Positions 24,833 to 33,890 are shown, numbered from the stretch's first letter. The stretch is 64,000 bases of DNA from Streptomyces sp. 6-11-2 (GCF_006540305.1 NZ_BJOR01000001.1:6882001-6946000); one strand, 5' to 3'. Numbers and translations are program-made. The notes: generated by a model not told the origin, from the sequence alone.

Positions 24833-27619
24833 ATGACGGGGTCAACCCCCTCTCACCAGCCGCAGTATCAGGCGCGGTCGGCGGCGGCCGCCGAGGACCC
24901 GCCGTCCCGCGTCCGGGCACGGGAGCGGGCCGTGGTGGCAGCGGTCGTCGACGGGCTCGACACCTCGGGACCGGTGCTCGTCACGCTGTCGGGCAGAAGC
25001 GGGCTGGGCCAGTCCGCTCTGGTGCGCCGGGCCGCCGACCGGGCCCGCGGGTCGGGCCATCGGGTGCTGCGCGCCCGAGCGGCGCTGTCGGAGTCCGAAC
25101 TGCCGTACGGAGTGGTCACGCAGCTGCTCGAACCGCTCGACACCCCACCGATCGGCACACGGGCGACATCACCGGGGCCGACGCGGCGCGAGCCCTTTCC
25201 GGGGCTGGCCGGGCTGCTGCGCGCGGCGCGCGAGCGTCCGACCGTCCTGGCCGTCGAGGACGCGCACTGGCTCGACCGGGAGTCGCTGCACTGGCTCCAG
25301 GCGCTGCTGCGCAGATCCGCCGGGGCACCGCTCGCGGTGGTGTGCGGCGGCGACGACGCGGCGGCGGCCGACCCCGGCTGGCCGGGCGAACTCGGCTCGG
25401 CACCCGGCCCGGTCGCCCATCACCTGACCCTGGCACCGCTGCCCCCGGACGAGGTCGCCGCCGAGGTGGCCCGGGTCTGCGGACCCGCGGACGAGGCGTT
25501 CACGGCCGAGGCCGGCCGGATCAGCGGTGGGCATCCCGCGGTGCTGCACGACCTGTTGCAGCGGTTCGCCGCGCTCGGACACCGGCCGGCCGCGGCCCGG
25601 GTGCCGGCCCTCCGGGGGGCCGGCACCGCCGTGCTCGGCGACCACCTGATGAGCGCCGTACGGGGACTCGGCGCCGAAGCGGGCGAGGTGGTGCGGGTGC
25701 TGGCGGTCTGCGGGCACCTGCTCGACTTCCCCCTCGTCCGCACGCTCGCTCGCGCGGGCTCCCTCAACGAACACCGGCTGCGGGCGGCCCTCGCCCGGAC
25801 GGCCGGCATCCGCGCCCTGCCCAACGGCCGTCTCATGGTCGAACCGGCTTTGCGGGTCCGCGTGTTGGAGGACATGACGGCCGACGACCGGACCGATCTG
25901 CATGTTCGGGCCGCCGAACTCGCCCACCGCGCCGGGGCCGAGGACCGGGCCGTGGCCGACCTGCTGCTCGCCGCGCGCCCGACCGGGGCCGCCTGGGCGA
26001 TCCACACACTGCGCCGCGATGCGGACCACGCCGTGCGGGAGGGCGAGCACGACCGCGCCGCCGTACTCCTCGCGCGGGCGGCGGAGGAGGAACGGGATCC
26101 CGCCGAGCGCGCCCGCCTCGGCCTCGAACTGGCCGCCGTTCACCTGGTCACCGAGCCCGAGGCCGGGGACCTGCGGATCGAGCGGCTGATCCGTACGCCC
26201 GAGAACCCCGCCGCCGTGCGCCTGCACGCCGCCGATCTCGGCCTCACCGGGGGCGGTACCGAGGTGGTGCGCCGGTCGCTCGCGGACGCGCTGACGGTCG
26301 CGACCGGCGCCGAACGGGACGATCTGCTCGCGCTTCTCTGGGCAGCCGACCCGACCGGCCAGGGAAACGGCGTACCGTCCGTACCCACGGTGCCACCCCT
26401 GCCGCAGCGCCCGGCCACACGCGCGCAGGCCGCAGTGCGCGCCTGGCAACTCGCGCTGTACGGCGAGAGCCTGCACGAGGTCAGGAGCCTGGCCCAGGCC
26501 GCCCTCACCGATGAGCAGCGGCCGGACGGGCCGCTCGTCCAGCCCGCCCTGGCGGCGTGCAAGGCCCTGTGCCTCACGGACGCGCTGGACGACGCGGAGT
26601 CAGGCCTGAACCGGCTGCTCGGCGCACTCGACGGCAGCCGGCTCCGGCTCGCCGCCCCCCAGATCCTCGCCCTGCGCGGCGAACTCAACGTACGCAGAGG
26701 CCGGCACGCCCAGGCGGAGCGGGACCTGGAGGCCGCCGAGCGAGGGGCGCGCCTGCTCGGCAGATCGGCCGCCCTCCTGCCCCATCTGTACGGCATACGC
26801 ATCGTCGTGGACGTGGAGAGCGGCCGCGGGGACGCGGCACGTGAGCGTGCCGCCATGCCCCTGCCGCCCGCCGCGGAGGACAGCGAGCACTGGCCTCGCC
26901 TGCTGTTCGCGCGGGGAGTGGTCGCGCTGCGCGGCGGCAACCCCGTGGAGGCGCGCGACCAGCTCCGGGAGTGCGGCCGCCGGCTGCTGAGCCGTCATCA
27001 CCTCAATCCCGCGCTGGTGCCGTGGCGTTCGCTGACGGCACTGACCTGTCACACCCTGGGTGAGTCGGCCGAGGCCCGGCGACTGAGCGAACAGGAACTG
27101 GCGCTCGCCCGGCGCTGGGGCGCGGGCAGCACCCTCGCCTGGGCCAAGCTGACCGGGGTGCTGGTGGCCGGGCGGGAGGACCGCCTGGCGGGCATCCGCT
27201 CGGCCATGGGAGCGGTGCGCTCGGCGCCGACCGGTCCCGAGTACGCCCGCGTCCTGGCGGAGTACACGGCCCTGGAGATGACGGAGAGCGGCGGCGACCG
27301 GCGGATGGCCGCCCTGTCGCTCGCCGAACTGTGCGCGCTGACCGCCGCCCATCCGTCCGCCCCCATGGCGGTCAGGGCCCGTGCGCTGGCCGGAGCGGCC
27401 ACCGGCACGGTGTCGGTTCCGGGCTGGGGCGACCTCTCGGAGGCCGAGCGGCAGTCCGCGCTCCTCGCCGGCCGCGGCCGCAGCAACCGGGACATCGCCG
27501 CGCTGCTGGAGATCTCGAGCCGTGCGGTCGAACTCCGGCTCGCCCGCGTCTACCGCAAGCTGCGCATCAACGGGCGCCAGGAACTGCGGGAACTGGTCCG
27601 CGCGATGGAAGGACACTGA
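24833..27619 (+). CDS. LAL-type LuxR regulator 2 (928 aa), Walker A lysine replaced
   Basis: Second LAL regulator in the same direction. The P-loop reads SGRSGLGQS (residues 53-61) with Gln60 in place of the conserved lysine, so ATP hydrolysis is doubtful. Walker B is TVLAVEDAHWLDRE. A divergent C-terminal helix-turn-helix has SNRDIAALLEISSRAVELRLARVY. It starts 70 bases after regulator 1. The length and order fit the FscRII-RIV type genes of candicidin-like clusters. Confidence 0.88.
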   Translation: MTGSTPSHQPQYQARSAAAAEDPPSRVRARERAVVAAVVDGLDTSGPVLVTLSGRSGLGQSALVRRAADRARGSGHRVLRARAALSESELPYGVVTQLLEPLDTPPIGTRATSPGPTRREPFPGLAGLLRAARERPTVLAVEDAHWLDRESLHWLQALLRRSAGAPLAVVCGGDDAAAADPGWPGELGSAPGPVAHHLTLAPLPPDEVAAEVARVCGPADEAFTAEAGRISGGHPAVLHDLLQRFAALGHRPAAARVPALRGAGTAVLGDHLMSAVRGLGAEAGEVVRVLAVCGHLLDFPLVRTLARAGSLNEHRLRAALARTAGIRALPNGRLMVEPALRVRVLEDMTADDRTDLHVRAAELAHRAGAEDRAVADLLLAARPTGAAWAIHTLRRDADHAVREGEHDRAAVLLARAAEEERDPAERARLGLELAAVHLVTEPEAGDLRIERLIRTPENPAAVRLHAADLGLTGGGTEVVRRSLADALTVATGAERDDLLALLWAADPTGQGNGVPSVPTVPPLPQRPATRAQAAVRAWQLALYGESLHEVRSLAQAALTDEQRPDGPLVQPALAACKALCLTDALDDAESGLNRLLGALDGSRLRLAAPQILALRGELNVRRGRHAQAERDLEAAERGARLLGRSAALLPHLYGIRIVVDVESGRGDAARERAAMPLPPAAEDSEHWPRLLFARGVVALRGGNPVEARDQLRECGRRLLSRHHLNPALVPWRSLTALTCHTLGESAEARRLSEQELALARRWGAGSTLAWAKLTGVLVAGREDRLAGIRSAMGAVRSAPTGPEYARVLAEYTALEMTESGGDRRMAALSLAELCALTAAHPSAPMAVRARALAGAATGTVSVPGWGDLSEAERQSALLAGRGRSNRDIAALLEISSRAVELRLARVYRKLRINGRQELRELVRAMEGH

Positions 27620-27624
27620 ACGCG

Positions 27625-30414
27625 ATGCTGCTCGAAAGAGGTGCCGAGCTGGCCGCGGTGCGACAGGCGCTGCGCGCCGCCGCCGAGGGACGCTCCTCCC
27701 ACATGGTGCTGGCCGGCCCCCTGGGCATCGGTCGTTCGGCACTGCTGAACGAACTGCCCCGCTGCGCCGACGAGGGCGCGGTGCATGTGCTGCGGGCCAA
27801 CGCCGCGTCGACGGAACAAGGCCTCGCCTGCGGTGTGGTGCGTCAGCTGTTCGACAGCCTGCTCACCACGGCACCCGGGCCGGGCCGGGAACGGCTGCTC
27901 GCCGACGCGGGGGCCGCCCGGCGGGTGCTCGGCGACGACCTGGTGCCCGACCCCGACGCCTTGGATGGAACGGTTCTGCGCGATCTGCGCTCGCTGCTGG
28001 CCAAGTTGAGCGCCACGGCGCCCCTGCTGATCCTCATCGACGACCTTCAGTGGGCGGACTCGTGGTCGCTGCGCTGGCTCGCCCATCTCGCCCCGCGGCT
28101 GGACGGGTTGCGGCTGCTGCTCGTGTGCACCCTGCGGGACGGCGATCCGGGCTCACGCGACCCCCTGGTGCACGAGGTGGTGGGCGCCTCGGCCCGGATT
28201 CTGCGTCCCGTGCCCCTGTCTCCGGCCGCCACCGGGGAACTCGTGCGCGCGCGCCTGGGGGAACCCGCCGACGATGACTTCGTCCATGCCTGCCACGACA
28301 TGTCCCAGGGGCGTCCGCTGTTCCTTCTGTCCGTGCTGTCCGAAGCCGCCCTCGCGGGCTGCCCGCCCAGCGCCGCGAGCACCGGGCTCGTGCAGGCGAG
28401 GCGTCCCGCGCAGCTCCGCGACCGCTTAATGAACTGCCTGCTGCTCCAGCCGCAACCGGTCCGGGACGCGGCGGCCGCGATCGCCACGCTGGCCGGGCTC
28501 GAGGAGCCCGCACTCCTCGGCCGCCTCGCGGGCCTCGACGACGTCGGCTTCACGACGGCGCTGCGCGTCCTGCACCAACTCGGGCTGACGGCAGGGGAGG
28601 ACGAGGCGTGCTTCGCTCACCCGTCCGTACGGGAGGCCGTCGAATGCTCGATGAGCGCCGCCGAACGGCAGCGCTGGCAGGAGTCCGCCGCCGGGGTCCT
28701 GTACGACGCCGGGCTCCCGGCGGAGCAGGTCGCCGCCCAGCTGATGGCGATTCCGACGCCCCGGTACCCCTGGGCCGTTCCGGTGCTGCGCAGCGCGGCG
28801 GACACCGCACGGCGCAAAGGGAGTCCGGAACTGGCGGCCCGGTATCTGCGGCGGGCTCTGCTGGAAGCGGTCGAGCAGGACCGGACGAGGGCCCAACTGC
28901 TGGTCGAACTCGCAGCTGTCGAGCTGTCCTTCGATCCGCCGGCCGCCGAATCCCACATCGCGCAGGCGCTGCCCCTGCTCCCCACGGCCCGTGACCGCGC
29001 TGCCGCGGTGCTGCGTCTCTCGCCCTGTGTGACCAGCCCCGTGACCCCGTCGGGGGCCGCCCTGCTCAGGCGCGCCGCCGAGGACCTCGTGGACCCGTAC
29101 ACGCGCGACGACCCCGGTGGCGAAGAGGCGCTGTCCCTGGAAGCCAGGCTGCGGTACACGGGTCTCGACGACTACGCCCAACTCGCCGACGCCGTCGCCA
29201 GGCTGCGCGTCCTGGAGCCCACGGTCCGCTCGCGCGGCGGCCGGGAACTGCTGGCCGTGCTGCTGCACGCGGCGACGCTCAGCGCCGACGGAGACGCGTC
29301 GGAGATCGTACGGCAGGCCCTCGGCATCCTCGACTGGGAACCGGCGACCGCCACCGGCGGCGGCTCGGTGATGCAGTTGGTGATGTTCTCCCTGGTGGGA
29401 GCCGACGCCCTGCAGACGGCCGAGTCCTGGCTGAACGCCGCGGCGCGGAGCGGGTACGGGGACGACGGCGGGGGCGACGCCATGGGGCATGCGCGGCGCG
29501 CGCTGTTCCACATCGCGCGCGGCCGGCTGCCCCAGGCCCGGGAGCAGGCGGAACGAATCGCCGAACTGGCGGGCACGATCGGGGAGGAGAGCCGTTGCTT
29601 CGTCTACGGTGTGCTGGGCGCGCTGGCCCTGTCGGCGCGTGATGTGCAACTGGGTTCACGCATCGTGGCCGAGGCGGCCGGCCGGTCCCTCGCGCCGATA
29701 CCGGCCGCACTGCTGAGCCTGCTCCGGATGGCGGAACAGGCCCAGGCGGGCGAGGCCGACACGGCTCTGGAGACGGCCATGGAATGCGGTCGGCAGCTGG
29801 AGTGCGCGGGGTGGCGCAATCCCGTTCTGTTCCCCTGGCGCCCTTGGGCGATCTCCCTCTCCCAGCAGCTCGGTGACCATCACCTGGCCCGGACGCTGGC
29901 GGCGGAGGAGTGCGCGCGGGCGAGGGAGTGGGGAGCGCCGGTGGCGATCGGCCGGGCACTGCGGCTGCGCGCCCGCGCCGACGGGGCGGACGACCGGGTC
30001 GATCTGCTGCGGGAGGCCGTGGCGACACTCCGCGACTCCGCCAACGAACTGGAACTCTTCATGGCCGTACGGGACTTGGGGCGGGTGCTGGGGGGCGGTG
30101 CCGAGGCCCGGGAGGCGCTGCGCGAGGCCGGTGAGCTGGCGGAGTCCTGCGGCGTTCCCTGGCTGGCCGGGCCGGTCAGCGCGGAAGGCCGGCCCTCCGT
30201 CCCGGTCGTACGGTCGGCACTCACCCGTACCGAGAGCCGTGTGGCATCACTAGTTGTCAATGGGCTCACCAATCAGGAAATTGCAGCTGAACTCCAAGTG
30301 AGTGCCCGAGCTGTGGAAAAGCATCTGACAAACTCCTATCGTAAACTCGGCATTACGGGCAGGCGCGAGCTGGCCGCAGTTCTCCAGGAAACCGGCGTGC
30401 ACGCTCCCGGCTGA
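27625..30414 (+). CDS. LAL-type LuxR regulator 3 (929 aa), TTA codon, Walker A lysine replaced
   Basis: Third LAL regulator, five bases after the second. The P-loop is GPLGIGRS (residues 31-38) with Arg37 instead of lysine; Walker B is PLLILIDDLQWADS. The C-terminal LuxR domain is canonical: LTRTESRVASLVVNGLTNQE and SARAVEKHLTNSYRKLGITG. A TTA leucine codon lies at 28426-28428 (residue 268), so translation should depend on the bldA tRNA if the host is a Streptomyces. The last 120 coding bases are much richer in A and T than the rest of the gene. A terminator follows the stop directly. Confidence 0.9.
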   Translation: MLLERGAELAAVRQALRAAAEGRSSHMVLAGPLGIGRSALLNELPRCADEGAVHVLRANAASTEQGLACGVVRQLFDSLLTTAPGPGRERLLADAGAARRVLGDDLVPDPDALDGTVLRDLRSLLAKLSATAPLLILIDDLQWADSWSLRWLAHLAPRLDGLRLLLVCTLRDGDPGSRDPLVHEVVGASARILRPVPLSPAATGELVRARLGEPADDDFVHACHDMSQGRPLFLLSVLSEAALAGCPPSAASTGLVQARRPAQLRDRLMNCLLLQPQPVRDAAAAIATLAGLEEPALLGRLAGLDDVGFTTALRVLHQLGLTAGEDEACFAHPSVREAVECSMSAAERQRWQESAAGVLYDAGLPAEQVAAQLMAIPTPRYPWAVPVLRSAADTARRKGSPELAARYLRRALLEAVEQDRTRAQLLVELAAVELSFDPPAAESHIAQALPLLPTARDRAAAVLRLSPCVTSPVTPSGAALLRRAAEDLVDPYTRDDPGGEEALSLEARLRYTGLDDYAQLADAVARLRVLEPTVRSRGGRELLAVLLHAATLSADGDASEIVRQALGILDWEPATATGGGSVMQLVMFSLVGADALQTAESWLNAAARSGYGDDGGGDAMGHARRALFHIARGRLPQAREQAERIAELAGTIGEESRCFVYGVLGALALSARDVQLGSRIVAEAAGRSLAPIPAALLSLLRMAEQAQAGEADTALETAMECGRQLECAGWRNPVLFPWRPWAISLSQQLGDHHLARTLAAEECARAREWGAPVAIGRALRLRARADGADDRVDLLREAVATLRDSANELELFMAVRDLGRVLGGGAEAREALREAGELAESCGVPWLAGPVSAEGRPSVPVVRSALTRTESRVASLVVNGLTNQEIAAELQVSARAVEKHLTNSYRKLGITGRRELAAVLQETGVHAPG

Positions 30415-30438
30415 ACGGGCATTCGGTTCGCCCGTTTC
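30414..30438 (+). terminator. Terminator after LAL operon
   Basis: AACGGGC (30414-30420) pairs with GCCCGTT (30430-30436) around a 9-base loop and is followed by TTCTGTC. It begins at the last base of the LAL 3 stop codon. Confidence 0.65.
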
Positions 30439-30976
30439 TGTCAAAATGCCCTCTGACCTGCTGCTTCGTAACCGTACCGAACCTTGGGTGCGGTGTCCGG
30501 GCGACCGACCGAACCTTCCCCCGCAACTCCACAGAATCGGCGGGATCAGGCTGGTTCACGTTGACCCGGTCACCGTTGGCTCTCTAGAGTTCCAGGTGTG
30601 GTTCCAGTGGTAAATGGCGAATTGAACGGTCAGGGAAACCGCGTCCCTCTCGGCTTTCCTCTTCCGTGAGAGAGGAGAAGGGAAAGTTCTGGAGGGGCCG
30701 GCGAGTTTCCTGATCGTGAAGGCCATTGGAACCTGATACCTGTTCACCCATCTCATGAGTACCAACCGCTGCGCAGACCGACGGTCCGGTGACGGCGACG
30801 AGAGGTCGCGGACCGGCAACGTTGTCAGATGCGTGAGGCACTGCCCGCCGCCACATTCGCTGGTGTGCGCCCTCCAGGCAGGGGCGCCCGGGCGCCCCTC
30901 GTGCCGTCCTGTCGTGGCCCGAACCGATCGGGTCCACCGCGCGCGGAGTACACCCCCCACCGTACGAAGGGCGATT
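30439..30976 (+). promoter_or_regulatory. Promoter and long leader of the PAS-LuxR gene
   Basis: TTGACC (30561-30566) and TAGAGT (30585-30590) are 18 bases apart and give a likely promoter. About 380 bases of leader would follow. Within it, CTTTCC-type and GGGAAAG-type arms near 30653-30690 can form a hairpin. No gene is recognised in the leader. Confidence 0.4.
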
Positions 30977-31702
30977 ATGCCGCAGGTCACCAACTCACGA
31001 CGTGAGACGAGTTCGTTCACGTCCACCCGCGCTGTCTCGGGGAAGGGGAAGGTCCGCGACCTCCACGAGGGCGGCCGGTCGCCGCAGACCGCGATGCTCG
31101 ACGAGGGCCGCCTCAACATGGCACGTCTCGACCGGGCGTTGACCATCCAGCAGGCCAGCGAGGGCTTCTTCTGGCAGTTCGGAGGCTCGTCCGCGGAGTT
31201 GTGCGGCCGGACCTTCAGCGATCTCGTCCACCCCAGTGTCCAGCAGCCGCTGATGCGGCAGTTCACCGGTCTCATCGAGGGCCGGCGTGATCGCTTCGCC
31301 ACCGACGTCATCGCGGTGGGGCGGGACGACGCCACGTTCACCGTCCCCCTGACGGCCCTCATGGTGCGGGGCGGTCTCCCGGACGAATCCTCGATCCTGG
31401 TCATGATGCCCAGCGCACAGAACGAATCGGCCGACTCGGAGGTTGTCGGCGGACGCAACAAGAAGCTCCTGAGCCCGATCGACGCCCGGATACTCGAAGG
31501 CATAGCCTCCGGACTCTCCACGATCCCGCTCGCCTCACGACTGCACCTGAGCCGGCAGGGCATCGAGTACCACGTGACCTGTCTGCTGCGGAAACTCCGT
31601 GTGCCGAACCGGGCGGCGCTGGTCTCCCGCGCGTACTCCATGGGCGTGCTCAAAGTCGGTGTCTGGCCGCCGAAGGTGGTCCCGGACTTCATCAAGGACT
31701 GA
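30977..31702 (+). CDS. PAS-LuxR regulator, PimM/FscRI/AmphRIV type
   Basis: A 241-residue positive regulator with an N-terminal PAS domain (TIQQASEGFFWQFGGS, CGRTFSDLVHPSVQQPLMRQ, IAVGRDDATFTVPLTALMV) and a C-terminal LuxR helix-turn-helix (ARILEGIASGLSTIPLASRL, IEYHVTCLLRKLRVPNRAAL). It ends AYSMGVLKVGVWPPKVVPDF, nearly the ending I recall for PimM and its orthologues. Internal starts at 31094 and 31118 would give 202 or 194 residues, closer to PimM (192); I used 30977 because GAAGGG lies six bases before it. Proteins of this group activate polyene biosynthesis genes. Confidence 0.9.
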   Translation: MPQVTNSRRETSSFTSTRAVSGKGKVRDLHEGGRSPQTAMLDEGRLNMARLDRALTIQQASEGFFWQFGGSSAELCGRTFSDLVHPSVQQPLMRQFTGLIEGRRDRFATDVIAVGRDDATFTVPLTALMVRGGLPDESSILVMMPSAQNESADSEVVGGRNKKLLSPIDARILEGIASGLSTIPLASRLHLSRQGIEYHVTCLLRKLRVPNRAALVSRAYSMGVLKVGVWPPKVVPDFIKD

Positions 31703-31747
31703 CGGCACGGGGGAGTTCCTGCCCCGGGCCGGATCATGTCGGCCGCT

Positions 31748-31779
31748 CGTGCGGGTCGGGGGATGCCTCGGCCCGCACG
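31748..31779 (+). terminator. Hairpin terminator after PAS-LuxR gene
   Basis: CGTGCGGG (31748-31755) pairs perfectly with CCCGCACG (31772-31779) across a 16-base loop, about 45 bases after the stop. No T-tract follows, which is common in actinomycetes. Confidence 0.5.
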
Positions 31780-31842
31780 CGGCGGCTCACATCAAGTAAT
31801 GAAGGCACGCATCGTCAACTCCCGGGATTTCAAATTCAGTTG

Positions 31843-31888
31843 TTGACGTCGGCCGTCGGTGGGGATACAACCCGGAGAGAGCGCTCTC
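31843..31888 (+). promoter_or_regulatory. Glucanase promoter with LacI-type operator
   Basis: TTGACG (31843-31848), 17 bases, then TACAAC (31866-31871) is a strong promoter candidate. The perfect 12-base palindrome GAGAGCGCTCTC (31877-31888) lies right over the expected transcription start. Its GAGCGCTC core is that of LacI-family sugar repressor sites such as CebR boxes, so the gene is probably repressed until an oligosaccharide inducer is present. Confidence 0.7.
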
Positions 31889-31942
31889 ACGCCTGCTGCC
31901 GCTCCACCCCCACGCACGCCGAACCGGCTTGAGGAGACCCGT

Positions 31943-33298
31943 ATGCAGACCTTCTCCGGCGCACTCACCCGCAGACCGGCAACCATCGCCGCGCGTTCCC
32001 GTACGGCGCTGGGCCTGGTCGTCGTCCTGCTCGCCGCCTGCTTCGCCGCTCTGACCCCGTCGTCCGCACACGCTGCGGACCAACTGCTGTCCCAGGGGCG
32101 CCCCGCCGTGGCGTCCTCGGTCGAGAACGACACCTTCCCGGCCGCGGCCGCGGTCGACGGCAACACCGGCACCCGCTGGTCCTCCGCCTTCTCCGACCCG
32201 CAGTGGCTCCGGGTGGACCTCGGATCGGTCCAGCAGCTCACCCGCGTCACCCTCAACTGGGAGGCCGCGTACGCCAAGTCCTTCCAGATCCAGACCTCCA
32301 CCGACGCGAACACCTGGACCACGGTCCACTCCACCACCACCGCCACCGGCGGCATCCAGAACCTCGCCGTCACGGGCAGCGGCCGCTATGTGCGCGTGAA
32401 CGGAACCGAGCGAGCCACCCCGTACGGTTACTCCCTCTGGGAGTTCCAGGTCTACGGGCCCGGCGGCACCACCCCGCCGGACGACTTCTGGGGCGGCACC
32501 AGTGACATACCCGCCGCGAAGAACGCCGTCGAGGTGAAGATCCTCAACCGTACCAACGGCAAGTACCCGGACAGCCAGGTGTACTGGAGCTTCAACGGGC
32601 AGGTCCACTCCATCGCCGAGCAGCCCTACCTGGACATGCCGGCGAACTCGGCGGGCCGCATGTACTTCTACCTCGGCTCGCCGGGCGGCCCCTACTACGA
32701 CTTCATCGAGTTCACCGTCGGCAACAACGTCTTCAACGGCAACACGACCCGCGTCGACGCCTTCGGCCTGAAGCTCGCCATGCGCCTGCACACCAAGGAC
32801 GGCTACGACGTCGAGGTGGGCGAGAACCGGCAGACGTTCGCCGAGGACCGCGCCACCACCTTCCAGCGCTTCACCAACGCCGTTCCGAACCAGTTCAAGG
32901 TACTGGCCCAGACCCAGACCCCGTACCGGATCATCGCCCCCGGCAGCGACCCCAGCTTCCGCGCGGGCGGCGCGAACGCCAACTACTTCACCTCGTACGC
33001 CCAGTCCGTCGGCGTCAACGCCGCCACCTCCGACATCTTCGGCTGCGCCGCCTCCCTGGCCGGCAACCCCGACATGTGCGCCGCCCTCAACCGGCACGTC
33101 GCCACGCTGCCGGCCTCCCAGCAGTCCGATCCGGCCCAGTACTACAAGGCGGCACCCGCGAACTACTACGCCCAGTTCTGGCACGACAACGCCATCAACC
33201 GGCTCGCCTACGGCTTCCCGTACGACGACGTGGCGGGCCAGTCCTCCTTCGTCTCCCACGGGAACCCGCAGTGGCTGCTGGTGGCCGTCGGCTGGTAG
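31943..33298 (+). CDS. Secreted GH64 beta-1,3-glucanase with N-terminal CBM32-like domain
   Basis: A 451-residue exported enzyme. After a long signal sequence (hydrophobic ALGLVVVLLAACFAAL, cut after SAHA), residues about 45-170 form an F5/8 type C (discoidin/CBM32) domain: GRPAVASSVENDTFPAAAAV, TRWSSAFSDPQWLRVDLG and FQVYG. The rest resembles GH64: VEVKILNRTNGKYPDSQVYW, GQVHSIAEQPYLDMPAN, DAFGLKLAMRLHTKDGYDV and the terminal YGFPYDDVAGQSSFV. GH64 enzymes release laminaripentaose from fungal or algal beta-1,3-glucan. The start is an ATG with GAGGAG upstream. Confidence 0.88.
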   Translation: MQTFSGALTRRPATIAARSRTALGLVVVLLAACFAALTPSSAHAADQLLSQGRPAVASSVENDTFPAAAAVDGNTGTRWSSAFSDPQWLRVDLGSVQQLTRVTLNWEAAYAKSFQIQTSTDANTWTTVHSTTTATGGIQNLAVTGSGRYVRVNGTERATPYGYSLWEFQVYGPGGTTPPDDFWGGTSDIPAAKNAVEVKILNRTNGKYPDSQVYWSFNGQVHSIAEQPYLDMPANSAGRMYFYLGSPGGPYYDFIEFTVGNNVFNGNTTRVDAFGLKLAMRLHTKDGYDVEVGENRQTFAEDRATTFQRFTNAVPNQFKVLAQTQTPYRIIAPGSDPSFRAGGANANYFTSYAQSVGVNAATSDIFGCAASLAGNPDMCAALNRHVATLPASQQSDPAQYYKAAPANYYAQFWHDNAINRLAYGFPYDDVAGQSSFVSHGNPQWLLVAVGW

Positions 33299-33306
33299 CC
33301 GACCAT

Positions 33307-33354
33307 GAGAGGGTGTCCGGGGCCGTCGCGACAGACGGCCGCGGACACCCTCTC
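33307..33354. terminator. Strong bidirectional terminator
   Basis: A 13-base perfect outer stem (33307-33319 with 33342-33354, GAGAGGGTGTCCG and its complement) encloses a second perfect 7-base stem, GGCCGTC/GACGGCC, with a 6-base loop. It lies between convergent genes and could stop both transcripts. Confidence 0.8.
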
Positions 33355-33386
33355 TCCGTGCCTCTCGCTCTGTGAACGGGCAGGCG

Positions 33387-33890
33387 TCAGCGAGGAGTTG
33401 ATGCCTCAGGTGTGGGCACGGCCCGGGACCGTTCCGGGGCGGCCGGAACCGTGCGGACCGGGTCGGGCCCGGCCGTTCCGCGGGTGCCGGCCGCCCCGGT
33501 GCGGTTCGGTGCGCTGGGGGCCCTCCTGGTGGCGGTGTCCTGACGGGGGCGGGGGGTGGCGAAGTCCGAGGGGCGAGCGGTCCGTGCCGTCGTGGGGGTG
33601 GGGGCCGGCGCGGTCGAGGCGGGCGGCGGGGGCGGCGGGGCCAGGGGGACCGTGGGCGTGACGGGGGCGGACGGGGCCGACGGATGCAGCGGCAGTACGA
33701 CGATGGCGGCCACAGCGCAGGTCAGCGCGGCTCCGGCCGTGGCCCGCAGCAGCTTGCGGCGGGCAGCCGCGCGACGGATCGCCTCGTAGCGGCCCGGCGG
33801 CGGCCCGAGACGGCCGGCCGGGGGCCGCAGGAGCACCGTGAGCGGGTCGTCGGGCGCGAACTCCGGGTCGTTGTCAAAGCGAGTGGTCAA
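33387..33890 (-). CDS. Membrane protein, putative partner of the sigma factor
   Basis: A 167-residue protein with a cytoplasmic start of about 45 residues, one membrane helix (ATAGAALTCAVAAIVVLPL) and a Pro/Ala/Thr-rich outer tail. Its start overlaps the end of the sigma factor gene by 17 bases, so the two are translated together. Position and topology suggest an anti-sigma or sensor partner, but it lacks a recognisable zinc-binding anti-sigma motif. Confidence 0.65.
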   Translation of the reverse strand: MTTRFDNDPEFAPDDPLTVLLRPPAGRLGPPPGRYEAIRRAAARRKLLRATAGAALTCAVAAIVVLPLHPSAPSAPVTPTVPLAPPPPPPASTAPAPTPTTARTARPSDFATPRPRQDTATRRAPSAPNRTGAAGTRGTAGPDPVRTVPAAPERSRAVPTPEASTPR

